Assembly (NCBI GenBank): GCA_029817715.1
Contig: JARUPY010000606.1
Location: 8,432,001 to 8,496,000, forward strand
Source: Melastoma dodecandrum
Lineage: Eukaryota; Streptophyta; Magnoliopsida; Myrtales; Melastomataceae
Direction of reading: 5' to 3'
DNA: 64,000 nt
Shown: positions 12,282 through 25,316 of the stretch, one piece after another
Numbering within the stretch: the stretch's first letter is position 1
Layout: the number at the start of each line of letters is the position of its first letter
Position numbers and translations under genes: made by a program
Notes under the pieces: generated by a model
What the model was told of the DNA's origin: nothing
The model's database searches: none
The model's input: the letters and a program-made list of their open reading frames with translations, nothing else

Positions 12282-14570
12282 TTACACGGGCGTAATAAGG
12301 CCCCGTGCTGCCTCGTTGCTCGTGGACATTAGCCCTTTGTCCGTCATCTCAGCAAATAAGTCATCCAGAGCTCTGTAGACATCACTCGACTGGGGATGCG
12401 TCCACCCTCCGGCATGGAATACATGGAAAGACTTGCCTATCTGTAACCAGCTACTTCCGGGATCCTTTGTTAGGCCCTTCTCTTTTATGGTCTTCCTGAT
12501 CATCAAGGCATCTCCCCATCTCTGGTCGGAGGCATACGCGTTGTGCAATAGTACGTGATGCCCCAGCTGGTTTGAGTTACCCTTCATAATCTGTCTCTCG
12601 ACAACCTTGGCAAACTCCAAGTTCTTATGAACCCGACACGCATTGAGTAAGCTTCCGAAGACATTCTCGTCAGCTCGCATTGGCATCTTCTGGGCAAACT
12701 CGTATGCACCAATAAGATCCCCTGATCTTCCGAGAAGGTCGACTATGCATGCGTAATGTTCGATCTCCGGGGCAATCCTGTACTTCTCCATCATCATGTT
12801 ATAGATGGACAAACCTTCGTGGAGCATACCGCCATGGCTACAAGCCCATAGGAGGCTAATAAAAGTCACTTTGTTGGGTCTAATACCCGACCCTTCCATT
12901 TGCTCAAAAAAGAAAAGAGCATGCTCACTTAGCCCGTGGCTCGCATGGGAGGAAATCATTGTGTTATAAGTGACAATATCTGTACTCGTCATTCTGTCAA
13001 ATATCTTGATGCTGCCATCTAGGTATCCGCATTTGCTGTACATTCCGATCAAAGAGTTACAGATGGAAACGACCTTTACGAGATCTTTCCTGATCACATA
13101 GCCATGAATTTCTTTACCATGCCTGAGATTCCCTTCTTCAGTGACGAACGGAAGAACGGTGAGGATTGTTATGTAATTAGGCTGAAGTTTGAACTTCCAG
13201 AATTGGCGTAATAATGACATTGCAGAATCCTGGTCGTTATTAACAGAGTAGCCAGCGATCATCGAGTTCCAAACCATGCAGTCTCTGTGGTGCATCGTCT
13301 CGAAAATTCCTTCCGCAACACTTACTGATTTGCAGCTCATGTACATTTCGATTAGTGAGCATATAACAACAACATCGGACTCAAACCCTCGCTTCAGGAT
13401 GTAACCATGTACTTCTCTTCCCTGCTTCAAGGACCGGAGATTTCCCAGTGCAGGTAGAATGCTTGAAGCAACAACAGGGGTAGTTGCTAACCCCTCGTTT
13501 AACATTTTGAAGAAAACCTCGACGCACTCACTATAACGGCCATTCTGCGAGAATCCAACTATAATCGTGCTCCACGAGACAACATCCTTATCAATCATTC
13601 GACAAAATATATCCCAAGCCTCGTCCACGTTCCAACATTTACAATACATATCCATCAGAGCATTGCACACATACACATCATTACCAAGGCCACTTCTCAC
13701 AACATACCCATGATACACCTTCCCAACACATGCCATCCCGAGCCTTCCACAAGCTGGCAATACGGTCGCCATGCTCATGGAATCTGGCTTTAACCCTTCA
13801 AACATCATTTCCTTAAACATGGACATGGCCTCATAAAACTCCCCCTCGCGTATAATTCCACTGATCATCGCATTCCATGAAGCCAGGTCCTTTGATGCCA
13901 TCCCCCGAAATACCCACCAAGCCTCCTCTAAGCTCCCGCACTTGGAAAACATGTCAATCAAAGCGCAATCCGTGTGCACGCTTCTCCTCCCGGACTTAAA
14001 CACATGGAGATCGATCAAATCTCGCACCTTTCTTCCTTCAGCTAGATCACCTACTGCGGCACAAGCCTTCAAAACAAGAGGGTAAGTGTAATCATCCGGG
14101 ACAACTTCTCGCAGCATCATCCGGTGGAATAAACCCAACGCGTCGGAAAACCGCTCCTCATGAACCAACCCTCTGATGATCGCGTTATAAGCAATATTGT
14201 TCCTGGCAGGCAATTCATCGAACACCTTGGCTGCTTCCTCCAGGCGATCGAATCTGACGTAGACATTGACAAGCTGGGAGCCAAGCACCCTACCACCGTC
14301 ACAACCTTCTTGAAAGAACCCATTGAGGACCAAAACAGCGTGCAACTTCCTTGCGTCGGACAGACGAGCAGGGCACCTCAGCCGGACGTAAAGGTGGGCA
14401 TAAAGCTTGTCATCGGAGCAGCGGACGAAGTGCCCCGGCTCGTCGGTCGCACGTCCTGCAGCCACGCGAACGGAGCTTGGGGCGGACAACGAAGACGACG
14501 GTCTAGCGGGGAGGGGGCTAAGGACGATGATTTTCTTGGAAGCAGCGTACGAGGCCGTTCTCGGTAGCAT
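12282..14570 (-). CDS. Pentatricopeptide repeat protein, PLS class with E/E+ C-terminus
   Basis: One uninterrupted 762-aa frame, intronless as is typical of plant PPR genes. It holds a long run of about 35-residue helical repeats with PPR hallmarks such as NALMDMYCKC, VVSWSTIIVGFSQNGR, NSLIGMYSKCG and TYNTMISSHASHG. It ends in an E/E+ region (CRVHKNLEFAK, then GSSWLQIGKSFHVFHAGGWTHPQS). No DYW deaminase domain follows. PLS-class E/E+ proteins bind specific organellar RNAs and usually take part in C-to-U editing by recruiting partners. The basic, Ser/Arg-rich first 50 residues fit a mitochondrial or plastid transit peptide (inference). The start is the first ATG, at 14570. A cluster of site II elements lies just upstream. 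The exact orthologue and RNA target cannot be told from sequence. Confidence 0.93.
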   Translation of the reverse strand: MLPRTASYAASKKIIVLSPLPARPSSSLSAPSSVRVAAGRATDEPGHFVRCSDDKLYAHLYVRLRCPARLSDARKLHAVLVLNGFFQEGCDGGRVLGSQLVNVYVRFDRLEEAAKVFDELPARNNIAYNAIIRGLVHEERFSDALGLFHRMMLREVVPDDYTYPLVLKACAAVGDLAEGRKVRDLIDLHVFKSGRRSVHTDCALIDMFSKCGSLEEAWWVFRGMASKDLASWNAMISGIIREGEFYEAMSMFKEMMFEGLKPDSMSMATVLPACGRLGMACVGKVYHGYVVRSGLGNDVYVCNALMDMYCKCWNVDEAWDIFCRMIDKDVVSWSTIIVGFSQNGRYSECVEVFFKMLNEGLATTPVVASSILPALGNLRSLKQGREVHGYILKRGFESDVVVICSLIEMYMSCKSVSVAEGIFETMHHRDCMVWNSMIAGYSVNNDQDSAMSLLRQFWKFKLQPNYITILTVLPFVTEEGNLRHGKEIHGYVIRKDLVKVVSICNSLIGMYSKCGYLDGSIKIFDRMTSTDIVTYNTMISSHASHGLSEHALFFFEQMEGSGIRPNKVTFISLLWACSHGGMLHEGLSIYNMMMEKYRIAPEIEHYACIVDLLGRSGDLIGAYEFAQKMPMRADENVFGSLLNACRVHKNLEFAKVVERQIMKGNSNQLGHHVLLHNAYASDQRWGDALMIRKTIKEKGLTKDPGSSWLQIGKSFHVFHAGGWTHPQSSDVYRALDDLFAEMTDKGLMSTSNEAARGLITPV

Positions 14571-14609
14571 TTCTTACTCATTTGATTTTCGACGGCGCCG
14601 GAAGAAATG

Positions 14610-14722
14610 TCGGCCCAGGTAAAATTAATGGGCCGAGAGAGTGAGGTTAGCGTTTTTGGGCCAGTGGGTAATAAAGAGGAACCGATCCACGTAACTGGGC
14701 CGGGCCGGACTGGTTTGGCCCG
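14610..14722 (-). promoter_or_regulatory. Site II (TGGGCC) cluster upstream of the PPR gene
   Basis: At least four TGGGCC or GGCCCG-type elements occur within about 110 bp (near 14629, 14657, 14696 and 14714), directly upstream of the PPR start codon. Site II elements are known TCP-factor binding sites in promoters of ribosomal and organelle-targeted protein genes. Function here is inferred. Confidence 0.55.
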
Positions 14723-14724
14723 GA

Positions 14725-17700
14725 AAGTAGATGATTGGTGTTCGGACATGATGGTATTTCGGACCATAAATTTAGGAGGCAACACTTTGATTTAAGTAGG
14801 TGTCAGAATCAGATCACAATCATTGATCCGCTCATCTCATCATTAAAAGAAAAGGGACTCGGGAAAATCTACACTTTTTTGTGGGCGCCTCCTCCTAGTC
14901 CTAACATTGCCGTTATTCGTAGGGGAGGGGATGCCATGACCTACTTACTCTACTACTTGAATTTGATGATGATTCTTTAATTACAAAGAGGTTGGTTGTG
15001 TGTGTTTTGTAACGTGGCTTCTTAATCTCTTGATTACAACGTGGGGCTTTGCTTTCCTCCATACATTCATGTCAAAGGGAGATGAGAAACACAACAAGAG
15101 CTCTCTCTCTAATGGGACATAATCATGATAATGATAATGGTACCTTCAATTCAGCCGTTGAACATCAACTTATAAATACCCAAAAAAGGTGTGCTCTCAA
15201 TGTGACTCCACTCCTCTTTTTTTTTTTTTTGAGAGAGAAGCAATTAGTTAGGTACATAGTTAATGACATCACAAATACATCGCTTGCAATATTAGATTTT
15301 GGGTGTTGAGATTCTTCCTAGAATAACATGATTATGTTTTATCATTCATTCATACATTCATTCGTCATGATTAATGGAACCAAAACGAGGAGTGGAACAT
15401 ATCAGGAAAATGTCTAATCTTAGTCCCACTTATGGGGGTGAAGGATTTAATTATGGTTGATATTTCTTGTCAAAATGAGTTGTCATCCTCTCATTGGGAG
15501 GAAAAGAAAGAAAATATTGTATATAAGATATTGTGTATAAGAATAGCACAAACCTCTTCCTCTTTTTCTTCAAGGACATAAAGATTATGTTTTTCCCCCC
15601 ATATTTGAAAAGATTTTTCCTTTGTTTTCACATGGGTTTAATCAGCAACCACTCACACCCATTTTAGAATATTAGAAAGAAAAAAAAAAGACATAGTAAG
15701 AAGAAAAAAAATCACTCCTCTTCCTCCTCCTCCGTCCTGTCCCTTGAACTAAAAAAAAAATATGTCATCCTCCTCTGTGCCTATCCTAATCAGACGACAA
15801 TCCCACATCATATATTTATTTATTCATTTGTTTTGGGGTGGGGGTGTAATCTAATAACAAGAACAACCAGTGAAGAAGATTGATACTCGGACAGGTTAAG
15901 AAGGCAAAGGGTGAGAGAGGAAAGAAACATCTTTGATGAAGTTTACTTAAAAGAGGGTGAAGGAGAGAATTTACACCCTCAACTTTGAACTGTTGGACAG
16001 TTGCAAGTTTGATGAGAACTGGGGAGGGAAGTACTTTTTTTGATGCAGAAAAAAAGAAAAGAGAACACAAATAATGTAAGATCATTAGCACAGTGAATGT
16101 CGGCAAAACCCTCCTAAATATTATTACTATTATTAAGAGGGGGATCTCTTTCTCCCTTGAACAGTGTATACAGAGAGAGAGAGAGAGAGTCCTTTTTGCC
16201 TCCCATCAATATTATTACGTACGTTTCCTTTAAACACCTTGCCACATATTAATTTAATCCCTGCCTCACTAGTGGAGAGCACGAGCAGAGCAGCCTGCTA
16301 TTTTTATTACAAACACAACCAACGATAAGGCAGGCAAAAGGAAAAGATGATGTGATGTAATAATCAAGAGACGGTGACGTCATAATCAACTCTATTCGAG
16401 ATATATATACACGATTGTTATTAATTATCATAATTGAGTTTTGATGGTAATGATTGGAGGGAGTGAGGGGGGCTGGGGGGGATGCGTGAGGCTCTCTCGA
16501 AAGCGTGGGACCATCAAATACTCCGACTCTGTAAAAAAAAAGAAAAGTTTGAGTGGTCCGGTCGGTCGACATCAACACGACTTTCTTTGTTTTTGTTTTT
16601 TTTTTTGCCTTTTGATTCGTTTCACTTCACTCCATCTAATTCCCATCAATAATTATTTACAAGCTCCCCCACCCCCACCAAAACTCACCAAAGCCCAAAA
16701 GTTGAGAGAAAATCTAAGTAATCATATTCTTACTCAAAACTCGTTTTCCTGTCTGTCTGTCTGTCTATCCTAGTAACTGTAAGAGGGGGAGGGGGGTGGG
16801 GGAGTTTCGCTTTCACTTCTCACATCTGTTTTTTGCTATGGAAAAGAAAGAAGCTTTCTTTTTTTTAATTTTTTTTTTTAAATTTTGCAAAGACACTGAC
16901 TGACTGAAAATAAAACGTTCGAATAATTCAATTATTAGCGAGAGTGAGTGTGGGACATTTTTCCCTTTTTCCTCCCCTCGAATTTATTGTGGGATGAGGG
17001 GTGGTGGGCTTGCCCCTCCCCCCTAGTTAAAGTATTATCTTGATATATAAATATATAAAATGTTATTTCGCACATCGCTGTCAGTGTCCACACGGTTGGA
17101 TTTTGTACACCCCTCCCATAATAAAATAATAATAATAATAATAAATTTTAATATATGTAATATAGAGAAAAGTAGAGAGTAGCCCACCCCTCGTTGCTAT
17201 TAAAATCCAACCCCACCCCCACCACCACAACGCGACTTTCTCTTTGTTCAAGCAAGCAACGAAAACTAAAAGGGGGGTTCAAAAGGAAAATCTTCTTCCC
17301 TTTCCCTTTCACTTTCGTGTATATCGTCGTTCTTTTCTGTGCATAAAATGAGGGTTTTTTTTTTTTAAATATGGTTGTTGTGTGTGAATGGTAATCAAGG
17401 ATGGGGTTAATCCTCCTTAATAATCATTAAGAAGGTGGAGGAGAAACAGCTTCTTTTATCGTCCCTCCCAGTCCGACATGGGGGGATAAGAAAATTCAGT
17501 GCATGGGGACGTGTTAAAGTATCATCACTCTCGTTTCAGATTACGATGTCCATATTCCATATATCCCAACTAGTAGACTAAAAAACAATTCACAGAAAGA
17601 ATAAATTTTCATCATGTGAGTGAAATTCGGGACCAAATGCATCAAAGGCTAAGGGCTTATAGGACACTCCCCACCACACACACACACTCTCACACAACTG

Positions 17701-20700
17701 AGGAAACCCTTCACGACCCCATCTCTAATGTTAACGATTGGATCTTCTTCTTCTCCTTCTCCTTCTTTTTCCTTTTCCTTTATCTCTACTTTTAGGGCTA
17801 CAATGCAAAAAGAAGTAGAGGAAGAAGAAGAAAAAGGGCAAGCTGTAATAATTGAAGACAGGACAAGGGGAAAAAATGAGGAATTATTGACTTTATTTGC
17901 ATGGCTTTTTGAGATAACAAAAAAAAATATATGGGACGCTTATAAAGATGGAAGGGGACGATGACTGTAGTAGTAGTAGTAGTCATCCCCATACTTCCAT
18001 TCACATCGACAGCCATGATCGGAAACGCTCGAGGACGCCCTCCCGGCGGCACGATCCATATGGGAAGGATAGAGCTTGGTTCATTTTCTGATATCTTGAG
18101 TTATCCAAAGTATATGGTTCGATACACAGGCAATATCATCCCCTTTTTTCTTTGGTGGGGAGGGGGGGGGGCATAAACTTTTAATCCTAAACTACAGGGG
18201 TGGGGGGGTCAGTGTCCAATAATTTTGATGGAGGACGATGGAGGGAGGGAGGTAGGGCTATCCCTCCCCACCACCACCTTTTCTAATAATAAAAGGCAGT
18301 GGGGTCGATTTCTCTTATTGTCACGAATTCGGACATAACCCCACAATAAATAATTTATGTAGAAAGAAAGAAAACTCCGACAGCCGCAAGGGAGACTATT
18401 ATCAAAGGTCACAGGCACAGGCACAGGCTCAGGCACTCATTGATTGTAGTTCTCCCATCCCATTGAGAGGATAAACACGAAGGACAGCTTCGTGGGGGAG
18501 AAGAAGGAGGAGATTATATATATACTTTTGATGGGTTGTATAAGGAATATATAGTTAGATATGTTGGCCGTGTGATGGAATGCTGAATTATTTGGGAATT
18601 GCGTGTACATCCATCCTCCTCCCTGGCTGGGAGCAAATGGTTGCGTACGTGTTCGTGTTCGTGTTCGGGTGCCAGAAATGCCTATTTTTTTTTTTATTTT
18701 GAATATAAAAGAAATATTAAAAAGTGTGGGGTTCGACTTCAGCTTGTCTCTAGCCAATGGCCCTTTTGATTTCCAAAGAGTACTTTCTTTTTAAGTCACA
18801 CCGACGCAAGACTCTCTCTCTCTTTTCTTTTCTTTTTTAAGTCATTTGATAAACATCTCGGAATGGTGAACCATGAAACAGGAGGAAAAGACAGCTAACA
18901 AATGCAAGGGAACCAAAGCATGAAATCCATTATTGTACCATGAATTAATTATACCTCATTATTATTATTATTATAAATTAGCTGTTCCTGAGATAATAAT
19001 CTGAATATAATTAATGGGGTTGTAAAGAGAGATGAATCCCATTAAATATTTCAAGTGTATTATCTTTTGCACACGTAAGTAGGACAATAGCATGATACAT
19101 CATTGGCATGTTTTCATTGATTCAAGAAAAGAGAGAACACCCCTCTCCTCAACGTAGAGAGACGAGCAATATCATTAGTTGGCATGGCGAACACGCATTT
19201 TAAGCTAAGGAATGTGCATGAAAGAATGATTTACTCTATCGATTTCATGCCGTGCGTGTATATGAGTCGGATCGGGAATACTTATCGATTCTTTGTTTTT
19301 TCTTGCTAATTTTGCTTGGCGGTGGGATTCTTTTGGAGCTCCAAGCCTTTCATGTCGCAATCCCCCACCACCACGTTATTAATATCGAAAAAAATGAAAA
19401 AAATCACTGGCCTGCCCATTTTTTTGAAAATCCTCATCGTCTTCCATGAGCTCCAAGTCAAGACAATCCTTTCTTTCTTTCTTCCTTTCTTGTTTTCTAA
19501 ATAAAAAAGCAAATATAAGCCAGTAATAACAATAGTAATCACAAAACAGGCCGTTTAATTTGTCCACATCCACACTCAAACCCAATTTTTTTTAAAAAAA
19601 AAAAAAAATCTTGCTGGGGTGCCGCTCATTATTGAAAGCTCCAAAATTTTTGTTTTTTTGTTTTCTTATTTTTAATATTTTTTTAGGGTGGTTTGACTGG
19701 AAATTGGAACAGCTCATGTGCATGCAATCATATATGACAAGTCCACCGGTTTGTATATATGAAAAAAGAAACCCAAAATCCTCTGTATTTTATCTGTTTC
19801 CTCCTACATTGTATCGCTCGTATGGTCTATATTCATTCCTCAAAGATCTTCTTAACGAGTTCTCGACGCTCTCACATTTCGTTTCATGCCGCCATTAAAA
19901 AGGATCTTTTTAAACTTAGTTATAGTGGGTGTAAACTTCTTATGCCGTCTCATGTTCGATTCCATGTTGTTTGTCAAATGAATATCCAATAGAAGGCTCC
20001 GTCGCGACAACGCGAACGTTTATTGGTCGGTCTTTCGAATTCCGAACGCGAAAGATAAGTAGAGTATCACTGATGAAGAGACTTGTCAAACTCTTTGTTA
20101 GGGTTTTTGAATGTGCCGATGCCATGACAAGAGAATCGGGACACATCCAGTGTCCGGACACATTAAAAACGATGGGACTTAAAAGATTATTACATCTTTG
20201 GGAGATAACTCCGGCCGGCAATAACCCGATATTCTCTACGGACAAAGGGTTATAATAAGCGAAGGTCGCACGAAGACTTGCGCCAACAAAACTTTTTTAC
20301 TTTTTTTTTTTTGGGGGGAAGGGGGAGAAAGAAGAAAGTAAACCTCTCATTCTAGAGAGAATCTCCAATCCATGTCGTACTTGGTTGTCCATTTCATCCT
20401 CCCATTCTCAACGAGGGTAAAAATAATAATAATACTCTCTTCAATAATGGGGGTTGGAGAATCATAGTCAATGCATGGAATTCGTTCTTGATATTGATGT
20501 GCGTCACAAAAATGCTTCAGAGTCACAACACTCATCCCCTCCAAAGAACTCAATATAGTATCCGCGATGGAGGAGGAGAAGGTACCGTGGGACCATGTCC
20601 AATTCGGGGAAGGCGCGCCGTGACGTCGGGCGGTTCTTTTCATCGAAACCGCCTAGCTCAAAATAAAGGGCACAGAATTGGGAGTTGGCGTATGAGAGCG

Positions 20701-21519
20701 CGAGTTTTCCAAATAAGAGGGAACTCCCACATCCTTCTTCTTCTTCTTCTTCTTCTTCCTCAGGCTCTTTTAGAGAGATCATGCCCGAGAAGAAATTACT
20801 CCTTCTAGAGGAATAGGCTCTCTTTTAAGCTTTTGTGGTTGGTTTGTGGAGGGGGCCTGGAAATTTCCATGCAGGAAATTTCTTACAAGGATATTGGAAA
20901 GTACTATTAGCTCTCCCTTGGTTGGGATTTGGATTTCGGGAAGAAATGGTCATTTAATGAGAGAGATGTTACTAGAATTGTGTAATTCCTGAATTGCAGA
21001 AGAAATGTCCCTGCTTAGCCCGATTATGATGTCAATTAAATCTTCTTGCAGTGCAGGAATTCACTGAATCATTCCCATTCCCTACTAATTACATCATGGG
21101 AAATTACCATACATTTACATTAGTTTTGCTCTACTCCAGCAATCCACGTAGTTGATCAGTCGCCTAATGCGGTCGCCCACAAAATATATACTGAAACGGT
21201 AATTCAGTGACACAATCGTATAACAAACTAAAACGAAGTATAATTAAGTTCACATGTGCTTATTTTGTCAAATAATTACAGGAAGAAAAGGACAGGGGGG
21301 GAAGAAGTCTTTGATGGAGAGAGACAACCCCCTCCACCATACATCTCTTTTTCTTACACTTCTCTTATATTAAAGCCCCCTCCCCAACTCCCCTTACCCT
21401 CATGCCCCCCCCCCCCCCCCCTCTCCCCTCAACTTCACCAATCACCAATCCTGATTGTTGGTTGTTTGCAAGGTGTAATTTGGTTTCTGTATCATACAAG
21501 AGTAGAGGTTCCAGTGTGA
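14725..21519. other. Long AT-rich, microsatellite-rich intergenic region
   Basis: Nearly 7 kb without a supportable gene. Open frames are short and low in complexity. Visible simple repeats include GA (16161-16187), a GTCT run (16750-16765), AAT (17122-17143), TAG (17967-17983), ATT (18958-18973), a CTT/TTC run (20732-20759) and a C-run of about 19 bases (21403-21421). Several poly-A/T tracts also occur. The right end is the promoter and leader of the MYB gene. Minus-strand frames at 20347-20782 were looked at but matched nothing recognisable. Confidence 0.5.
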
Positions 21520-23060
21520 ATGGGGAGGCATTCCTGCTGTTACAAGCAGAAGCTGAGGAAAGGCCTCTGGTCTCCCGAGGAGGACGAGAAGCTCCTCCGC
21601 TATATCACCCAGTTCGGCCACGGTTGTTGGAGCTCCGTCCCTAAACAAGCCGGTAACCTACATATACTGGTGTATATGTGTACATGTTGTCATGGCAGTT
21701 TCCTTACCTTTTCGTCGGGGGGGATGGTCGCAGGCCTTCAGAGGTGCGGGAAGAGTTGCAGGCTGAGATGGATAAACTACCTGAGGCCTGATTTGAAGAG
21801 GGGCACATTCTCTCAGGAGGAAGAGGACCTCATCATCGAACTCCATGCAGTCCTAGGAAACAGGTGATGCTTTACTTGCTTTAATTTGTCCTAGTCTGTG
21901 TGTCGGAGCTTTCGCCTTCATTTCGGGAACCGTACGAATCAAGATTTGGATTGCGATCGATCGAACGGAACAGGTGGTCTCAGATAGCTGCGCAATTGCC
22001 GGGGAGGACGGACAATGAGATCAAGAACCTGTGGAACTCTTGCCTGAAGAAGAAGCTGAGGCAGAGGGGGATCGATCCCGTCACTCACAAGCCGTTGTCC
22101 GAGGTCGAGACGGGAGATGAAAAGGACACTCCACCGAGGCCGCCCCAGAGGAATCAGCAGGACAAGAAAGTCTCCTTCTCCTCATCCTCGTCCTCATCCT
22201 TCTATGAGGATAGCTTCAAGAGCTCGAGGCTAGAGACAGAGATGGATACCAACAGCCTACTGGAGCAGCAACCAGGACAAGGACCGGGGCCATCCTACTC
22301 ACATTCTTACCAGTTGAATAAGACCCAACAAACCTACGAATTCTCCAACAGCAGCTGTAAGAGCAACACCATCAGTAATCTCACTCCCGCATCAGTCAAC
22401 TGCTTTGCCACAACCACCACTCAACTTCCTCCTCCTCCTGATGACTTGTTGGGCCATTTTCCCTCGCTCCAACCACTCGGGTATTCCTCCTCTAGCCCCC
22501 CAGTTTGGGTCACCCAGAATGCCAAATCATTCGGAGAATTCAACCCGTGTTCGATTCCCTCTGTCGTCCTCCCTCCCTCGACAAGCTCCTTCCACCTCAA
22601 TGGAATCAGTTACAGGCCTAATCACATCCCTCCGGAGACCCTCTCCGTGGACACGCTGAGTAATAACAACGCCGCTACATTCTTCGATAGCAGCAGCGGG
22701 GTGACGTTCCCCTGGTTGGCAGCAGCCGCAGGAGGAGAAACGATTAAGTGGAATAACAACGAGTACATCAACAGCCCATCAATGGTGGCCACCACTGCTG
22801 CATTGCAACACAGTCAAGGAGGAATGCAGTCACAAGAACTGGGCGGGTTCGGGGTTCATTGCAGCGGAGGCGATGAGGGTTGGATTCAGGGACAGAATCA
22901 TCAAGACCAACATCATCATCATCAAGACCAACATCATCATCATCATCATCAACAACAACAACAGCTGCAGCAACAGCAGCAGCAACAGCATGTCTTCCCT
23001 AGTAGCGGTGCCTGCTCGAAGGACATCCAGAGACTCACAGCAGTGTTTGGACATCTTTAG
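21520..23060 (+). CDS. R2R3-MYB transcription factor, MYB61/MYB86-like (subgroup 13 type)
   Basis: Three exons: 21520-21652, 21734-21863 and 21974-23060, joining to 449 aa. The two introns sit at the conserved R2R3-MYB positions. The N-terminus [20 protein letters not shown] begins R2. R3 contains [20 protein letters not shown], then [20 protein letters not shown] with the regularly spaced tryptophans. The following [18 protein letters not shown] stretch is typical of the MYB50/55/61/86 group, which binds AC elements and regulates cell-wall, xylem, seed-coat and stomatal genes (family knowledge). The 300-residue C-terminus is Ser-rich and presumably regulatory. Near 22909-22989 it has His-rich and then Gln-rich runs encoded by CAT and CAA/CAG repeats. 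No lesions seen. Confidence 0.93.
22905..22990 (+). repeat. CAT/CAA/CAG microsatellite coding for His and Gln runs in the MYB gene
   Basis: A duplicated AAGACCAACATCATCATCAT segment is followed by CAT, CAA and CAG runs. It encodes alternating His- and Gln-rich blocks. It is in frame, so changes in repeat number would alter only tract length. Confidence 0.8.
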
Positions 23061-25300
23061 CAAACTCCGGAATGATCCCAAAAAAAGACTTGTGCAACTT
23101 GACGAGATGATGCCAAACCGGCCCTTATTACATGTGTGAGTGTATGTATTGTGTGTGGGTCACCAGGATTTGTTTCCATTATTATATATAACACAAAACT
23201 CCCCCCTTGGGGTCTTCGTCGTCTTCTTCTTCCTCTGCTTCCTCTTCCCAACTGTTGTCCCTCTCCTTAACCTTCTGAAATAAGCATTTAGTACACTGTC
23301 GGCTCCGGGAATCGAATACTCTTTCTCTTTTCCCACTTCCCACACACACAAACAAACACATGTAATAACATCACTGGTTTTGGATTTTACTCCTTTTTGT
23401 TCCCATATGCCAATTGATAACATCATGCTTAAACTCACACATAGACAATGCAAGAAGGCCATGACTTAAAAGCAGCACATGGTGTTGTGTTGCGTCGTGA
23501 CACTGCAAGCTGCAACATTTGCAAATCCATGGGGGTGATATGGCGGAAAGAGATGGACAGAATCACAAGCCACGGTTAGAAACAAGGACAGATGAAGATT
23601 GGTGTGTGTGGGGTTGTCTTCCGTACGATGAAGATGGTGAAGTGTAATTTGATGAGGACCATAAACGTGTCATTTTCCTGTCATCCCATTTTTATTTTCG
23701 AAGAGGGAGCAAAGAACACGAAAATCTGCAGCAAACCAATCAAATCCCAAAGGGCCTTCCACTTTCCCCAGCTGTTCTTCCTTTCCCTACAACTCATGAA
23801 TGAAGGATCCTTGGGCGTGGGGCTTGATACAATCCCGTGGGTCATCAGAGGAGAAAGGAGAAGACTTTTCAGGGATAATGCCAATATGGGATTGTTGCAG
23901 AAGGTTTGTTTTTCTTTTTTCCTTCTCAAATCTAACAGCGGGTGTGTTGTGTATATCGATGGATGATGAATGAAGTGGACTTTTCTGGACAATGATTGCA
24001 TGAGAATCAGTGCATGTGAAGAACAGTAGCATGATGATGATGATGGTGATATATATATACACATACATATATGAATTGAATACCCCATCCATGTAAACAC
24101 CAGATGATGACAGGGGGAAAGACAAAATTGTGGTTTTTCAAATCCAGAATTGTTAACTCAGACGGCCCCACTATCCTCTCCCCCACCACTCCAATAATAA
24201 TTCTTCTTCTTGTCAAAGCTTGTGATTTGCAGTACACCAATATTCTTAACAATCACCCTTTTGGATAATGCAGCTTTGAATTGAGTTATCTGACAGCTCA
24301 GATTTGAATTGAGTTTTCTTCAGGGAAAGGAAATAGAAATTGATAATCAAGTTCAATCCTTAACAGGGACTCGGGGTTGCTTAGGAATTCATCGAAAGCA
24401 AAGTTTTCGATCGCGTTGACGAATTGGAGGTTGGGAAGATTTCGATGGATCTCGGAATGATCTGATTTGGAGCTTTTATGCGGTGATATTCTACGAAAGA
24501 GATGGGTATATTGCAGTGAATACAAAACATTGCTTTCCGAGGAAAAGGACTCTGGCAAGCCGCAATCAGGTTGCAGGAAATTGGGAAACAGAACCCAAAT
24601 TCAGAACAAGTAACGTTATCAATGATTGTGTTCGCTGTTTTATTGCCTCGCCTTGGAGGAGTCGCTAGGACTACAGTCTCTCAAACTGTGAGATAAAAAC
24701 TGTGCCGGTGACAGTCCAAGGAACTCGTGGCAAGATCGAAAGAGGAGTTTCATCAAAGCATCCCTGGCAAGAATTCGCTCAAACTAGACATAAATATCCA
24801 ATGCATTAAGGGTGCAGGCCAAACACTAGTCATTTCTATTGTGTACATCAGAAAGTTGCAGAGCATTTATTATGCTCCTTCAGATAACTGGTCACCAGAA
24901 CAAGGTGAAATGAGGCTTGTTCAGATATAGCCATCATACTAAGATGCACTTGAAAGTGAATCATCATAAACTTTGAACTCATCACCACTTAGGATGCCAC
25001 TGCAGAGCAGCCAGAGGGAAGTGTTTAGCTGCTAGTGTCACCAAATACTGCATGGGATCAGCCAAAACTGAAACATCTGCTCGAGTTGCCCTAAAGACAC
25101 TTCTTTTTAAAGTTCATTGCATGTCGGCCATTAACTTCGAAGACAGAAACATAAGTTCGTTTCAAAATTTTGATTATGCCCACAGATTATAAACCTCTTT
25201 CTACACCAGCCATATATTCGTGCCTTATCCATCTCCGGTGACTTGCCAATGCACCACATCCAAAGATTCTCAAGTTGAATGAAGCAGAACAACCCTCAGA
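23061..25300. other. Intergenic region downstream of the MYB gene
   Basis: It begins with the MYB 3' UTR. Only short, unconvincing frames are present, for example a minus-strand frame at 24298-24558 that matches nothing I recognise. An AT dinucleotide run lies at 24048-24071. Confidence 0.4.
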
Positions 25301-25316
25301 ACTCTGGGATGCAGAA

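Noticed and set aside
14160..14567. Plus-strand frame opposite the start of the PPR gene
   Set aside because: A shadow of the intact minus-strand PPR frame, with no family features.
18603..18794. Short frame with an Arg-Val repeat
   Set aside because: It arises from a GTTCGT repeat; low complexity with no coding support.
20347..20782. Two overlapping minus-strand frames with protein-like patches
   Set aside because: They begin in a CTT/TTC microsatellite, have no continuous frame and no recognisable family.
22830..23081. Minus-strand frame of repeated Leu and Met opposite the MYB gene
   Set aside because: It is the antisense of the CAT/CAG microsatellite and not a gene.
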